Shown one piece after another: positions 1-9,228 of a DNA stretch of 64,000 bases (its first letter is position 1; every line of letters starts with the position of its first letter). The DNA lies in NCBI RefSeq assembly GCF_001556105.1, contig NZ_LSIF01000064.1, positions 18,783-82,782 of the forward strand. Reading direction: 5' to 3'. The notes under the pieces are model-generated. The model was not told where the DNA came from, made no database searches, and saw nothing but the letters and a program-made list of their open reading frames with translations. The translations under genes were made by a program, and so were the position numbers. This DNA comes from Pseudoxanthomonas mexicana. GTDB taxonomy: Bacteria > Pseudomonadota > Gammaproteobacteria > Xanthomonadales > Xanthomonadaceae.

Positions 1-521
1 AGCAGCTGCAGGACTTCGCCGTCGCTGGCGCCTTCGCGCACCGTGATCAGGCGATCCTTCTTGGTCATGATGTGGCGGACCGGATCGTCGAGCTTCGTTT
101 CGAAGCGCATGTCGCGACTGGTGACGATGCCGACCAGCTGGCCGCCGTCGACCACCGGCACGCCGGAGATGTTGCGTGCGCGGGTCAGCTTGAGCACCTC
201 GGCGATGGTGGTTTCGGGCCCGACGGTGAAGGGCTCCTTGATGACGCCGGCCTCGAACTTCTTGACCTTGGCCACTTCGGCGGCCTGCTGTTCCACCGTC
301 ATGTTCTTGTGCAGGATGCCGATGCCGCCCAGTTGGGCCATGGCGATAGCCAGGCGTGCCTCGGTGACGGTATCCATGGCCGCCGAGACGATAGGCAGCT
401 TCAGCCGCAGGTCGCGCGTCAGGCGCGTTTCCAGGCTGACATCCTTGGGCAGGACGGTGGAATGGGCGGGGACGAGGGAGACGTCGTCGTACGTCAGTGC
501 TTCAGCCTGGATGCGCAGCAT
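1..521 (-). CDS. guaB: IMP dehydrogenase, N-terminal part (cut by window edge)
   Basis: Oxidises IMP to XMP, the committed step of GMP synthesis, in the cytoplasm. The first 173 residues are present and the rest lies before position 1. The N-terminus [14 protein letters not shown] followed by VPAHSTVLP is the classic GuaB start, then the barrel strand with [10 protein letters not shown] and the [10 protein letters not shown] segment. From about residue 90 a CBS (Bateman) domain begins, with ISGVPVVD and [11 protein letters not shown]. An in-frame ATG at 554 would add 11 residues, but a perfect TATAAT box overlaps it, so I place the start at 521, which also matches the usual family N-terminus. 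The gene is transcribed away from folD's 3' end. Confidence 0.95.
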   Translation of the reverse strand, partial: MLRIQAEALTYDDVSLVPAHSTVLPKDVSLETRLTRDLRLKLPIVSAAMDTVTEARLAIAMAQLGGIGILHKNMTVEQQAAEVAKVKKFEAGVIKEPFTVGPETTIAEVLKLTRARNISGVPVVDGGQLVGIVTSRDMRFETKLDDPVRHIMTKKDRLITVREGASDGEVLQL

Positions 522-552
522 CGGCGGGCCCGGATAGTTGGGGAAGCGCGGC

Positions 553-558
553 ATTATA
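553..558 (-). promoter_or_regulatory. Candidate -10 box of the guaB promoter
   Basis: The minus strand reads TATAAT here, an exact consensus -10 hexamer, 32 bases before the guaB start codon. I see no good -35 hexamer at 16-18 bp. The box argues that translation starts at 521 rather than at the ATG overlapping it at 554. Confidence 0.45.
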
Positions 559-627
559 CCCTTATCCGCGGGGCTTCCGCCTGCTGCTGCAGGCGGAACG
601 ATGCATTCCCGGCAATGCCCATGTCCC

Positions 628-691
628 GTGGGAGCGACGTCAGTCGCGATGAGCCATCCGGGAGCTTCATCGCGACTGACGTCGCTCCCAC
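628..691. repeat. REP-like intergenic palindrome
   Basis: A 25-base arm at 628-652 beginning GTGGGAGCGACGTCAG is repeated as a perfect reverse complement at 667-691, with a 14-base spacer. It lies between the convergent-edge of folD's stop and the guaB promoter. GTGGGAGCGAC-type palindromes are a common intergenic repeat class in xanthomonads and pseudomonads (established knowledge; family not verified here). I saw no second full copy in the window. It could act as a transcription terminator or mRNA stabiliser for folD, but it has no T-run. Confidence 0.75.
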
Positions 692-708
692 GACACCCGT
701 CCGCCGTA

Positions 709-1566
709 TCAGAAGCCCGCTTCGGCCGCTTCCAGCGTGTTCTGCATCAGCGTGGCCACGGTCATCGGACCCACGCCGCCCGGGACGGGCGTGATCCAGC
801 TGGCACGCGTCACCGCCGCATCGAAGCCGACGTCGCCGACCAGCCGGCCGTCGTCCAGCCTGTTGATGCCGACGTCGATGACCACGGCGCCTGGCTTGAC
901 CCATTCGCCAGGGACGAGGCCCGGCTTGCCGGCCGCCACCACCAGGATGTCGGCATCACCGACCCGGGCCTGCAGCACGTCGCGCGGGGTGAACTTGTGG
1001 CAGCTGGTGACCGTGCAGCCGGCGATCAGCAGTTCCAGCGCCATCGGCCGGCCGACGTGGTTGCTGACGCCCACGATGGTGGCGTTACGGCCACGGACCG
1101 GCTGGTCGGTATAGCCCAGCAGCGTGGTGATACCGCGCGGCGTGCATGGGCGCAGGCCGAACTGGCGCAGCGCCAGGTGGCCGACATTGGCCGGATGGAA
1201 ACCGTCCACGTCCTTGCGCGGATCGATGCGCTCAATGAGCCGGGTGGCGTCCGGAATGCCGGGCAGCGGCAGCTGCACCAGGATGCCGTGGATCTTCGGA
1301 TCGGCATTCAGCTGGTCGATCAGGGCCAGCAACTGCGTTTCGGACGTGCCTGCCGGCAAGTCGTAGTCGAAGGCCTCGATGCCGACCTTTTCGGCCGCAC
1401 GACGCTTGTTGCGTACGTATACGGTCGAGGCCGGATCGCCGCCGACCAGCACCACCGCCAGCCCGGGCCGGCTCTGGCCTGCGGCCACGCGCGCATCGAC
1501 CCGGACCTTGAGTTCGTCCAGCAGGTTCTCGGCGATGCGTCGGCCGTCCAGGATTCGGGCAGTCAT
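709..1566 (-). CDS. folD: Bifunctional methylenetetrahydrofolate dehydrogenase/cyclohydrolase
   Basis: Interconverts 5,10-methylene-THF and 10-formyl-THF, feeding one-carbon units to purine, thymidylate and formyl-methionine synthesis. The 285-residue length is normal. Visible motifs are the substrate-site segment with [15 protein letters not shown] (Tyr and Lys of the active site around residues 49-56), [20 protein letters not shown], and the nucleotide-binding stretch [16 protein letters not shown], ending with the signature [10 protein letters not shown]. The ATG at 1566 begins [10 protein letters not shown], the expected start; an upstream in-frame extension is unlike the family. It faces away from the DUF1244 gene, and the 89-bp gap holds both promoters. 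Confidence 0.97.
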   Translation of the reverse strand: MTARILDGRRIAENLLDELKVRVDARVAAGQSRPGLAVVLVGGDPASTVYVRNKRRAAEKVGIEAFDYDLPAGTSETQLLALIDQLNADPKIHGILVQLPLPGIPDATRLIERIDPRKDVDGFHPANVGHLALRQFGLRPCTPRGITTLLGYTDQPVRGRNATIVGVSNHVGRPMALELLIAGCTVTSCHKFTPRDVLQARVGDADILVVAAGKPGLVPGEWVKPGAVVIDVGINRLDDGRLVGDVGFDAAVTRASWITPVPGGVGPMTVATLMQNTLEAAEAGF

Positions 1567-1655
1567 GGGGAGGTGCGGTGTAGAGTCGGCGCGTATTGTC
1601 CCCGATTCCCCTGCCCCAGCGCGACCCACGCCGCGCATCCGGACCCGCCGACACC

Positions 1656-1952
1656 ATGACCGACACCACTGCCCTCGAAGCTGCCGCGTTCCGCCGCCTG
1701 CTCAAACACCTCAACCACGACCGCACCGACGTGCAGAACATCGACCTGATGATCCTGGCCGGCTTCTGCCGCAACTGCCTGTCGGACTGGTATCGCGACG
1801 CCGCCACGGAGGCAGGCCTCGCGATGGACAAGGAGCAGGCGCGCGAGCGCATCTACGGCATGCCGTTCACCGAGTGGAAGGCGCAGCACCAGCGCGAGGC
1901 CTCGCCAGAACAGCTGGCCGCCTTCAAGGCCGCGCAGGAGCGCCATGGCTGA
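1656..1952 (+). CDS. DUF1244 family protein
   Basis: A 98-residue cytoplasmic protein of unknown function. The central block [19 protein letters not shown] followed by [12 protein letters not shown] is the conserved core of DUF1244, a small helical family found in proteobacteria; the two cysteines of FCRNC are conserved in it. The start [12 protein letters not shown] is chosen because the upstream in-frame stretch is proline/arginine-rich and not protein-like. Its last eight bases overlap the next gene, so the two are very probably co-translated. No role can be assigned from sequence. Confidence 0.88.
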   Translation: MTDTTALEAAAFRRLLKHLNHDRTDVQNIDLMILAGFCRNCLSDWYRDAATEAGLAMDKEQARERIYGMPFTEWKAQHQREASPEQLAAFKAAQERHG

Positions 1953-2742
1953 TAACCGCGCGCGTCGCATGGTGGTCTGGCTTCTCGGACTGGCGATCTG
2001 CGCTTACCTGGCGATCTGCGTCCTGCTCTACCTGCAGCAGCGTCGCCTGATCTATTACCCGCAGTTCACGCGGGTTGCTCCGGCGCAGACGGATTTCGCC
2101 TTCCAGCGGCCCGATGCTGTGCTGCGCGGCTGGGTCGTGAACTCCGGTCGACAGGATGCGGTGCTTTACTTCGGTGGCAATGCAGAGGCAGTGGAAGCCA
2201 ATCGCGACGTGTTCGCCCAGTGGCTGCCCTCCCGCACGGTCTATCTGGTGGCCCATCGCGGCTACGGCGCAAGCGACGGTGAACCGTCGGAAGCTGCCCT
2301 GCTGGCCGATGCGCTTGCGGTGTACGACGACATCGCGCATCGCCATCCGGATGGCGACGTAGCCTTGATCGGCCGCAGCCTGGGCAGCGGCGTGGCGACC
2401 CACGTGGCATCGGAACGCGCGATCAGTCATCTGATCCTGGTGACGCCGTTCGACAGCCTGGCGGCCGTCGCACAATCCCACTACCCGGCGTTTCCGGTGA
2501 GCCTGCTGCTGAAGGACCGCTACGATTCCGTTGCACGGCTGCCAGGCTACGACGGAGGACTGCTGGTGCTGAGGGCGGGGCGCGATGCGGTCGTACCGCC
2601 GCCGCACACCGACCGGTTGCTGGCCTCGTTCAAGGGAGAGGCGCAGGTCGTGGACTTTCCGCGCGCCAGTCACGACGACCTGTCGTCGGATCCCGCCTAC
2701 TGGCCGGCGATCCGGGATTTCCTCCAGCGCACCGCCGACTAG
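1945..2742 (+). CDS. Membrane-anchored alpha/beta hydrolase
   Basis: A 265-residue serine hydrolase resembling the ABHD13/BEM46-type group. Residues 9-30 form one N-terminal membrane helix, after which the sequence has the strand-turn of an alpha/beta hydrolase: YFGGNAE (oxyanion region, about 75-81), AHRGYGASDG (103-112), nucleophile elbow GRSLGSG with Ser145, acid GRDAVVP with Asp214 and base ASHDDL with His243. The catalytic domain most likely faces the periplasm. It overlaps the DUF1244 gene by 8 bp. The substrate is unknown; members act as esterases or thioesterases. Confidence 0.85.
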   Translation: MADNRARRMVVWLLGLAICAYLAICVLLYLQQRRLIYYPQFTRVAPAQTDFAFQRPDAVLRGWVVNSGRQDAVLYFGGNAEAVEANRDVFAQWLPSRTVYLVAHRGYGASDGEPSEAALLADALAVYDDIAHRHPDGDVALIGRSLGSGVATHVASERAISHLILVTPFDSLAAVAQSHYPAFPVSLLLKDRYDSVARLPGYDGGLLVLRAGRDAVVPPPHTDRLLASFKGEAQVVDFPRASHDDLSSDPAYWPAIRDFLQRTAD

Positions 2743-2748
2743 CGTCGG

Positions 2749-4593
2749 CTATTCCTCTTCTTCCTCGCCGATGATTTCGGCGGCTTCCTCGTTCAGCGCC
2801 TTCGCCTCCCGCTTGGGCTTGGTGAACGGCGTCGGCGTGGGTTTGGCAGGCTTGTTGTTGCCGTACAGCGCGGGAATGCCGGATCTGAGGTCTCCTCCGC
2901 CGGCGATCTCGAGCTCGAAGCGCTCGGCATCACGCCGGCGGATCTCCAGCGCGATCGCATCCGCGTCCTCGGGCGACGTGCCGACGCTCATCAGCGCAGC
3001 CTTGCCGAACTCCACCGCCGACTCGAAGGTCTCGCGGATCTGGAAGTCGACGCCCGCCGCGATCAGCGCGAGCGAGTGCTCGCGGTCGAACGAACGCGCC
3101 AGCACCTGCGCCTGCGGGAACTCGTGCCTGACCAGTTCGACGATGCGGCTGGCGGCTTCCTTGTTGTCGATGCAGATGGCGATGGATTGCGCGGTCTGCG
3201 CACCGCAGGCCCGCAGTACGTCCAGCCGCGTGCCGTCGCCATAGTAGATCTTGAAGCCGAACTCCTCGGCGCTGCGGATCATCTCGATGTCGGTATCGAT
3301 GATGGTGACGTCCACGTCGCGTGCCAGCAGCGACTGGCTCATCACCTGGCCGAAGCGGCCGAAACCGATGATCAGCACGCTGCCGCTGAGGCCCTTGGCC
3401 TCCTCGATGCCCTCCATCGACGGCTTTTCGGGATGGGTGAAGCGTCGCAGCAGCAGAACGAACAGCGGCGTCAGCGCCATCGACAGCACGACGATGGCGG
3501 TGAGATTCGCATTGACCGTCGCATCGATGATGCCCGCAGACGCAGCAGCGGCGAACAGCACGAAGGCGAACTCGCCGCCCTGCGCCATCAGCACGGCGCG
3601 ATCGAGCGATTCGGCATGCGAACTGCGGGTCACGCGCGCCACGATGTAGATGCAGAGGGCCTTGACCGCCATCATCGCCAGCACCGCGCTGACGATCAGC
3701 GGCCAGTTGGTGGCCACCACGGCCAGGTCCAGCGCCATGCCGACGCCGAGGAAGAACAGGCCCAGCAGGATGCCGCGGAACGGCTCGATGTCGGCTTCGA
3801 TCTGGTGGCGGAAGGTCGATTCGGACAGCAGTACGCCGGCCAGGAACGCGCCCATCGCCATCGAGAGGCCGCCCAGTTGCATCAGCAGCGCTGCACCCAG
3901 CACGACCAGCAGCGCGGCTGCGGTCATCACTTCGCGCGCCTTGGCGGCGGCGAGGATGCGGAAGAACGGATTCAACAGCCAGATGCCGGCCGCGATCAGG
4001 CCACCCAACGAGGCTGCGGCAATACCGATCGAAACCCAGCGTGAGCCTTCCTCCGGCTGCACCACCTGTGGCGACATGAAGGCGACCAGCACCAGCAGCG
4101 GGACGATCAGCAAGTCCTCGAACAGCAGGATCGACACGACTCTCTGCCCGTTCGGCAGCGCGACGTCGCCGCGCTCGGCGAGCAGCTGCATCACCACCGC
4201 CGTGGAGGTCAGCACGAAGCCCATGCCGCCGATGAACGACACCGGCAGCGAATAGCCGAACAACAGGCCGACACCGGTCAGCAACAACGTGCAGACCGCG
4301 ATCTGCAGCGCACCCAGCCCGAAGATCTGCTTGCGCAGGCTCCACAGGTGGCTGGGCCGCATCTCCAGGCCGATGACGAACAGGAACATCACCACGCCGA
4401 GTTCGGCGACGTGCAGGATCGACTGGGGATCGTTGAACCACTTCAGTCCGAACGGTCCGATCGCCAGGCCCGCGGCCAGGTAGCCCAGCACCGACCCCAG
4501 GCCCAGGCGCCGGAAGATCGGCACCGCCACCACCGCTGCGCCCAACAGGGCGACGACACTGACCAGTTGGCTGGCACCCGATTCTGCACTCAT
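2749..4593 (-). CDS. Kef-type CPA2 cation:proton antiporter with RCK domain
   Basis: Inner-membrane monovalent cation (probably K+)/H+ exchanger of 614 residues, close to E. coli KefB/KefC (601/620). About 12 hydrophobic helices occupy residues 8-385, including LLFEDLLIVPLLVL (156-169), the place of the conserved Asp-containing ion-binding helix. After a linker, SGSVLIIGFGRFGQ (403-416) starts a TrkA-N/RCK Rossmann domain with Asp432 closing the nucleotide site, running to about 520. The C-terminus is highly charged and ends in five glutamates. No kefF/kefG-type quinone oxidoreductase gene lies next to it, so glutathione gating is not implied. It converges with the hydrolase gene, 6 bp away. 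Confidence 0.9.
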   Translation of the reverse strand: MSAESGASQLVSVVALLGAAVVAVPIFRRLGLGSVLGYLAAGLAIGPFGLKWFNDPQSILHVAELGVVMFLFVIGLEMRPSHLWSLRKQIFGLGALQIAVCTLLLTGVGLLFGYSLPVSFIGGMGFVLTSTAVVMQLLAERGDVALPNGQRVVSILLFEDLLIVPLLVLVAFMSPQVVQPEEGSRWVSIGIAAASLGGLIAAGIWLLNPFFRILAAAKAREVMTAAALLVVLGAALLMQLGGLSMAMGAFLAGVLLSESTFRHQIEADIEPFRGILLGLFFLGVGMALDLAVVATNWPLIVSAVLAMMAVKALCIYIVARVTRSSHAESLDRAVLMAQGGEFAFVLFAAAASAGIIDATVNANLTAIVVLSMALTPLFVLLLRRFTHPEKPSMEGIEEAKGLSGSVLIIGFGRFGQVMSQSLLARDVDVTIIDTDIEMIRSAEEFGFKIYYGDGTRLDVLRACGAQTAQSIAICIDNKEAASRIVELVRHEFPQAQVLARSFDREHSLALIAAGVDFQIRETFESAVEFGKAALMSVGTSPEDADAIALEIRRRDAERFELEIAGGGDLRSGIPALYGNNKPAKPTPTPFTKPKREAKALNEEAAEIIGEEEEE

Positions 4594-4651
4594 GCGGCGA
4601 GTCTACCGGATGGTGTGCGCATTACGGTCCCCATCCGGGCATGCGCGTGCT

Positions 4652-4900
4652 TCAGTGCGCCGCCTTCCGCGCCAACCACCACGCCATCGCGACCGGCATG
4701 AAGTAGATCACCGCTTGGATCGGCAGTTCTTCCTGCAGCGAATACCCATGCGACATGCCGGTCCGCAGGTTCCACAGCACGACCGCAAGCCAGCCCGCGC
4801 TAAAGACCACGGCGGCGACGCGGCGCTTGCCAGGCCGGGCAAGCCACATCGCGATCCCCACCAGCAGCAAGCCGACGACGATGAAGATCAGGGTACGCAT
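4652..4900 (-). CDS. Small hypothetical membrane protein
   Basis: An 82-residue protein with two or three hydrophobic helices: residues 2-20, 29-44 and 62-78. It has positively charged short loops (RPGKRR) and a C-terminal RKAAH. I do not recognise a family. It has an ATG at 4900 and sits alone between the Kef antiporter and the SDR gene on the same strand. Reality is supported by a sensible membrane topology and by filling an otherwise empty stretch. No function can be given. Confidence 0.55.
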   Translation of the reverse strand: MRTLIFIVVGLLLVGIAMWLARPGKRRVAAVVFSAGWLAVVLWNLRTGMSHGYSLQEELPIQAVIYFMPVAMAWWLARKAAH

Positions 4901-5004
4901 GATGGTCTTCCCATGTGCTAGTCATCCGGTGCGTGCACGTTATCGCAAGGACGTGCCATGCGACACGGGAATGGGCGGACGCGATGCCGCGCCGCCCTCA
5001 AGGC

Positions 5005-5778
5005 TTACTTGGTGGTGTAGCCGCCGTTGATCAGGATGGTCTGCCCGGTGATCCACCAGCCATCACTGACCAAGTGGCGGATGAAGGGCACCACGTCCTC
5101 GATGTCGGTCAGGCCGGTCCTGCTGTGCGGCGACAGCGCGGCGGCCGTTTTGTGGTAGGCGACGGCGTCCGCGCCTTCGGCCGGGTAGAAGAACGGCGTG
5201 TCCATCGGGCCCGGGCCGATGGCCGTCACCGAGATGCCACGTGCGCCGAACTCCTTGGCCGCCGCGCGGGTGAAGTGCTCGACCGGTGCCTTGGTGCCCG
5301 CGTACGACGCATAGAACGGCGTGAACGCGCCCAGCAGCGAGGTGACCAGCGTAACGACCTTGCCGTTGTCGTTGACGTGCCTGCCCGCCTCCTTCAGGAA
5401 GAAGAACGCCGTCTTGGCGTTCACGGCCGACATCTCGTCGTATTCGGCCTCCGAGATCTCCGCGATCGGCTTCTTCAGCACCTTGCCGACGGTATTGATG
5501 GCGATGTCGGGACGACCGACGGCGGCAACGGTGTCGGCGAACAGTCGTTCCACGGCAGCGGCGCTGGTCAGGTCGCCTTGCAGGGCGACGGCCTTCGCAC
5601 CGGCGGCCTGGATGGCGGCGACGGTCGCATCGGCGTCAGCCTTGCTCGCCGTGCTGTTGTAATGGATGGCGACGGCGCTGGCGCCCTGCCCAGCCAAGTC
5701 ACGGGCGATCAAGCCGCCCAGGTTCTTGGCGCCGCCGGCGATCAACGCCACTTTGCCGCGGATGGAATGGTCGGTCAT
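5005..5778 (-). CDS. Short-chain dehydrogenase/reductase (SDR)
   Basis: A 257-residue NAD(P)-dependent oxidoreductase. The cofactor motif is GGAKNLGG near the N-terminus (residues 14-21, replacing the usual TGxxxGxG), followed by the NTVG strand, the catalytic Ser in TSLLG, and YAGTK supplying the Tyr-x3-Lys pair. The C-terminus SDGWWITGQTILINGGYTTK is typical of classical SDRs related to FabG. It starts with MTDHSIRGKVALIAGG and is divergent from the AraC-type gene at 5893, a common regulator-target arrangement, so the AraC protein probably controls it. The substrate is unknown. Confidence 0.92.
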   Translation of the reverse strand: MTDHSIRGKVALIAGGAKNLGGLIARDLAGQGASAVAIHYNSTASKADADATVAAIQAAGAKAVALQGDLTSAAAVERLFADTVAAVGRPDIAINTVGKVLKKPIAEISEAEYDEMSAVNAKTAFFFLKEAGRHVNDNGKVVTLVTSLLGAFTPFYASYAGTKAPVEHFTRAAAKEFGARGISVTAIGPGPMDTPFFYPAEGADAVAYHKTAAALSPHSRTGLTDIEDVVPFIRHLVSDGWWITGQTILINGGYTTK

Positions 5779-5892
5779 GGGAAAGCTCCTACAGTGACAG
5801 GACGGGGGACGCTCCGGGGGCGAGGTCTTCGTGTAGGCAGCCCGGCGGAACGGCCCTAAGATGCGTGCGAAGCAGTCCGCCCGGCTTTCACG

Positions 5893-6831
5893 ATGTCCGA
5901 TCCGCTATCAAATTCTCCGGCGCACGATGGGTGGGCGTCCTCGCATGACGGGGACGATGCGTTGATGGCAGGAACACCGGCTTACACCGTGCTGGCACAG
6001 GCGCAATGGCCGGGCGTGGACTTGCTGGTCTGCCGGGAAGACATCCGCCAGCGCACGCTGTGGTCGATCGAACAGCCACGGCACACCGTCATCGTCCATC
6101 TCGGCGGCACCATGCGCGAACTCGACACCGAGATCGACGGTGCCGGATCGACGCACGCCCCACCGTCGCCCGGCGACATCTGGCTCGTCCCGGCAGAACG
6201 GCGCTACGCCAGCCAGGCGCGTGGACAGGTCATCACTTATGCCGAGCTGCGTCTGTCGCCGCTTGCGGACGTGGACCTCGGCAACGAGTCGCGCATGCCG
6301 CTCGACGAGTTGATGCCCAGGCTCGGGCACCGGGACGAGTTCCTTCACTACAGCGTGGCGCGACTGGGTCGGCTCAGCCAGAACGCCGATGACCTGTCAC
6401 TGATGATGGCCGAACGGCTGCAGTTGCTGCTGCGGCAGCACCTGTACGACGGCTACCGGCTTCCGGTGGCGCCAAGACCGGAAGCCGGCTCGCTCTCGCC
6501 ACAGGCGGCACGCCGGCTATGCGACCACATCGAGGATTGCCTGGACCAGCGCATCACGCTGGCCGATCTGGCCGCGCTGGCGGGCATGAACGTGCACCAG
6601 CTGTTGATCGCCTTCCGGCGCAACTTCGGGACCACGCCCGCGCAGTACATCCTGGCGCAACGGCTGCGTCGTGCACGCTGGCATCTGCTCAATGGCAATG
6701 CCGACATCGCGGACATCGCCTTCGACTGCGGCTTCGCCAGCCACAGCCACCTCAGTGCCGCGTTCAAGCGCGACACCGGCATCACGCCACGGCAGTTCCG
6801 CGATGGGCTGCGCATGCGCGCCGACTACTGA
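5893..6831 (+). CDS. AraC-family transcriptional regulator
   Basis: A 312-residue regulator with an N-terminal cupin-like sensing half (about residues 30-190) and a C-terminal AraC/XylS double helix-turn-helix (about 210-308). The second half shows ITLADLAALAGMNVHQL for the first HTH and the family signature IADIAFDCGFASHSHLSAAFKR with TGITPRQFR at the end. It is transcribed divergently from the SDR enzyme across a 114-bp gap, so it probably regulates that gene and itself. Its stop codon directly abuts the moeB stop codon, the two genes converging with no gap. Confidence 0.92.
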   Translation: MSDPLSNSPAHDGWASSHDGDDALMAGTPAYTVLAQAQWPGVDLLVCREDIRQRTLWSIEQPRHTVIVHLGGTMRELDTEIDGAGSTHAPPSPGDIWLVPAERRYASQARGQVITYAELRLSPLADVDLGNESRMPLDELMPRLGHRDEFLHYSVARLGRLSQNADDLSLMMAERLQLLLRQHLYDGYRLPVAPRPEAGSLSPQAARRLCDHIEDCLDQRITLADLAALAGMNVHQLLIAFRRNFGTTPAQYILAQRLRRARWHLLNGNADIADIAFDCGFASHSHLSAAFKRDTGITPRQFRDGLRMRADY

Positions 6832-7968
6832 TCAGGTCACGCGACAGAAGGCGGCGTAGTCGATGTAGCCAGGAAATGGCCGACCGGCGGCGCACACAGG
6901 GCAATCAGGGTCGTGGCGCAGGCGGGTTTCGCGGAAGCGCATCGCCAGGGCATCGAAGTGCAGCAGGCGACCCGCGAGCGTTTCACCGGCACCCAGCAGC
7001 AGCTTGATGACTTCCGTGGCCTGCAACAGGCCGATCACCCCGGGCAACACGCCCAGTACACCGGCCTCGGCGCAGTTCGGCGCGAACTCCGGTGGTGGCG
7101 GTTCCGGGAACAGGCAGCGGTAGCAGGGCTGCTCGCCCCGATGCCGGCCGGCATCGAACACACTCACCTGCCCTTCGAATCGCTGCACCGCGCCGTACAC
7201 CAGCGGCTTGCCCAGCTTCACGCAGGCATCGTTGAGCAGGTAGCGGGCCGGAAAATTGTCCGCGCCATCCAGCACCACATCGACGCCCTCGAGCAGACGT
7301 TCGACGTTGTCCGCTGTGACGCGCTCGGCGACCGCGTCCACCTGCGTGCGCGGATTGAGCGCCGCCAGCGTCGCCTGTGCCGAGGCGACCTTCGGCGTGC
7401 CGATGCGGGCTTCGGTATGCAGGATCTGGCGCTGCAGGTTGCTGCGGTCGACCACGTCATCATCCGCGATGCGCAACTGCCCTACCCCGGCGGCCGCCAG
7501 GTAGAACGCAGCGGGCGAACCCAGCCCGCCCGCACCGATCATCAGCACCTTGGCTTGCTGCAGTCGTTGCTGGCCCGCGACGCCCACTTCGGGCAGCAGC
7601 AGGTGGCGCGAATAGCGTTCGTTGAAGTCACGTGCATCCGCCGACATGGCGGGCACGACGACCGCGCGCTGCTCGTCGATCCAGCGCGAGGTGCCGCCGG
7701 CGACGGACGCCAGGCGGGAGTAGCCGGCGGCCGCCAGCACGCGCGCGGCGTCCATCGAGCGGCCGCCCTTCTGGCAGATCAGGACGATGCTGGCGTCGCG
7801 GTCGGGCAGATGCGTGGCGTGATCGCGTTCCAGCGTGCCCTTGGCGATGCCGCGCGCGCCTTCCGCCTGCCCGCTGGCGCGTTCGTGGTCCTCGCGCACG
7901 TCGATGAACACACTGCCTTGCGCGAGCAGCGCGGCGACGTCACGGGGTTCGATTTCGCGGATGGCCAT
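6832..7968 (-). CDS. moeB: Molybdopterin-synthase adenylyltransferase with N-terminal rhodanese domain
   Basis: Adenylates the C-terminal glycine of the MoaD-type sulfur carrier. This 378-residue form is a fusion. Residues 1-105 are a rhodanese domain with the active-site loop CQKGGRS (Cys about 68), and residues 120-370 are the ThiF/MoeB E1-like domain with the ATP site GAGGLGSP, then DDVVDRSNLQRQ and DGADNFPARY. The zinc site CYRC...CPVC is present. Most bacterial MoeB proteins lack the rhodanese part; the human counterpart carries it at the other end. It follows moeA with 36 bp between, so both belong to one molybdenum-cofactor operon. The domain pairing suggests it may also carry sulfur (inference). 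Confidence 0.93.
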   Translation of the reverse strand: MAIREIEPRDVAALLAQGSVFIDVREDHERASGQAEGARGIAKGTLERDHATHLPDRDASIVLICQKGGRSMDAARVLAAAGYSRLASVAGGTSRWIDEQRAVVVPAMSADARDFNERYSRHLLLPEVGVAGQQRLQQAKVLMIGAGGLGSPAAFYLAAAGVGQLRIADDDVVDRSNLQRQILHTEARIGTPKVASAQATLAALNPRTQVDAVAERVTADNVERLLEGVDVVLDGADNFPARYLLNDACVKLGKPLVYGAVQRFEGQVSVFDAGRHRGEQPCYRCLFPEPPPPEFAPNCAEAGVLGVLPGVIGLLQATEVIKLLLGAGETLAGRLLHFDALAMRFRETRLRHDPDCPVCAAGRPFPGYIDYAAFCRVT

Positions 7969-8004
7969 GCGGCGATTATCGCGCAAGTCGTGGCGCGGCC
8001 CGGC

Positions 8005-9228
8005 TCAGCAGCCGATCACGTCGACGACTTCACCGGCGCGATAGTCGTGCGCCCCCTCTGGCAGCACGATCAACGCATTGCTGTCCGCCGCCGCACGCAG
8101 CTGGTGCGATGCGTCGGCGGCATTCGGCGTGACCTGTAGCCGGCCGTCGGGTGCACTGGACAGCTGACCCCGCAGGAACTCCAGACGCTCGTGCGTTTTC
8201 CGCCACGGCGCGGCGAGGACCGCCTTCCAGTGCGGCCGCGGTTCGCGGCGGCGCTGCATGCCATCCAGCACGCCACGGCCAAGGGTCAGGAAGGTCGCCA
8301 GCACGGATACCGGATTGCCGGGCAGCCCCAGGAACAGGGCGCGGTCCATCTCGCCGAACAGCACCGGCATGCCCGGCTTCATCCGCACCTTCCAGAAGTG
8401 GATGCGGCCATGCGTCGCCAGCAGGCCGGGAAGATGGTCCTTCTCGCCGGCCGACACGCCACCGCAGGTAATGACCACGTCGAATGCCGCCGCCGCGTCG
8501 GTCAGCATGGTCTCCATCCGCTCCGGATCGTCGGGCAGCGTCGGCCATGCCGTGGGCTCCAGGCCTTCCGCGCGCAGCAGCGCCATCAGCAGGTCCCGGT
8601 TGCTGTTGTAGATCTGGCCGGGCGCCAGCGGCAGCCCCGGCTCCACCAGTTCGTCACCGGTGGTGAAGACGGCAACGGTCGGTCGCTGCGTGACCGCCAG
8701 CGACGCCACGCCCAGCGCAGCGGCGAGCGATACGCGCGCCGGTGTCAGCAGGTAGCCTTCCTCCAGCACGCGAACGCCGGCGGACACGTCTTCGCCACGG
8801 CGGCGGACATCCGCACCGGGTGCGATGCCCGACGGCACGCGGACGCTGCCGCTGCCGCCCTCCTCGACGCAGTCCTCCTTGATGGCGACCGTGTCCGTCC
8901 CACGCGGCAGCGGTGCGCCGGTGGTGATACGGACGCACTCTCCCGCACCGACGTCCAAGTTCTGCAAGCGACCTGCGAACTGCTCTCCTGCCAGCCTCAG
9001 CACGGTCGGGCCATCCTTCGAGAGACTGGCATGCGCGAACGCGAAGCCATCCATGCGGCTGTTGTCGAACGGTGGCAGCGCGACCGGCGAGACGATGTCC
9101 TCGGCCAGCACGCGGCCGCCCGCACGTGTCACCGGCACGCGCTCGGCCTTCAACATCCGGTTGGCGGCGACGTCGCGGATGATCTCCGCGGCGGCGGCGA
9201 AATCGATGCGGGTCGGGTAACCCGTCAC
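8005..9228 (-). CDS. moeA: Molybdopterin molybdenumtransferase
   Basis: Inserts molybdate into adenylated molybdopterin, the last step of Moco formation, in the cytoplasm. The 407-residue protein shows the N-terminal MoeA region ([24 protein letters not shown]), the [14 protein letters not shown] block, the MogA-like domain with [11 protein letters not shown] and [24 protein letters not shown] segment [14 protein letters not shown], and the small C-terminal domain. I choose the GTG at 9228 because it gives the family N-terminus ([18 protein letters not shown]) and its GTGA overlaps the der stop codon, a standard coupling arrangement. Longer in-frame extensions run inside der and are not real. 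Confidence 0.95.
   Translation of the reverse strand: MTGYPTRIDFAAAAEIIRDVAANRMLKAERVPVTRAGGRVLAEDIVSPVALPPFDNSRMDGFAFAHASLSKDGPTVLRLAGEQFAGRLQNLDVGAGECVRITTGAPLPRGTDTVAIKEDCVEEGGSGSVRVPSGIAPGADVRRRGEDVSAGVRVLEEGYLLTPARVSLAAALGVASLAVTQRPTVAVFTTGDELVEPGLPLAPGQIYNSNRDLLMALLRAEGLEPTAWPTLPDDPERMETMLTDAAAAFDVVITCGGVSAGEKDHLPGLLATHGRIHFWKVRMKPGMPVLFGEMDRALFLGLPGNPVSVLATFLTLGRGVLDGMQRRREPRPHWKAVLAAPWRKTHERLEFLRGQLSSAPDGRLQVTPNAADASHQLRAAADSNALIVLPEGAHDYRAGEVVDVIGC

Noticed and set aside
4592..4921. Plus-strand open frame over the small membrane protein
   Set aside because: Arg/His/Gln-rich shadow; the minus-strand frame has sensible membrane topology.
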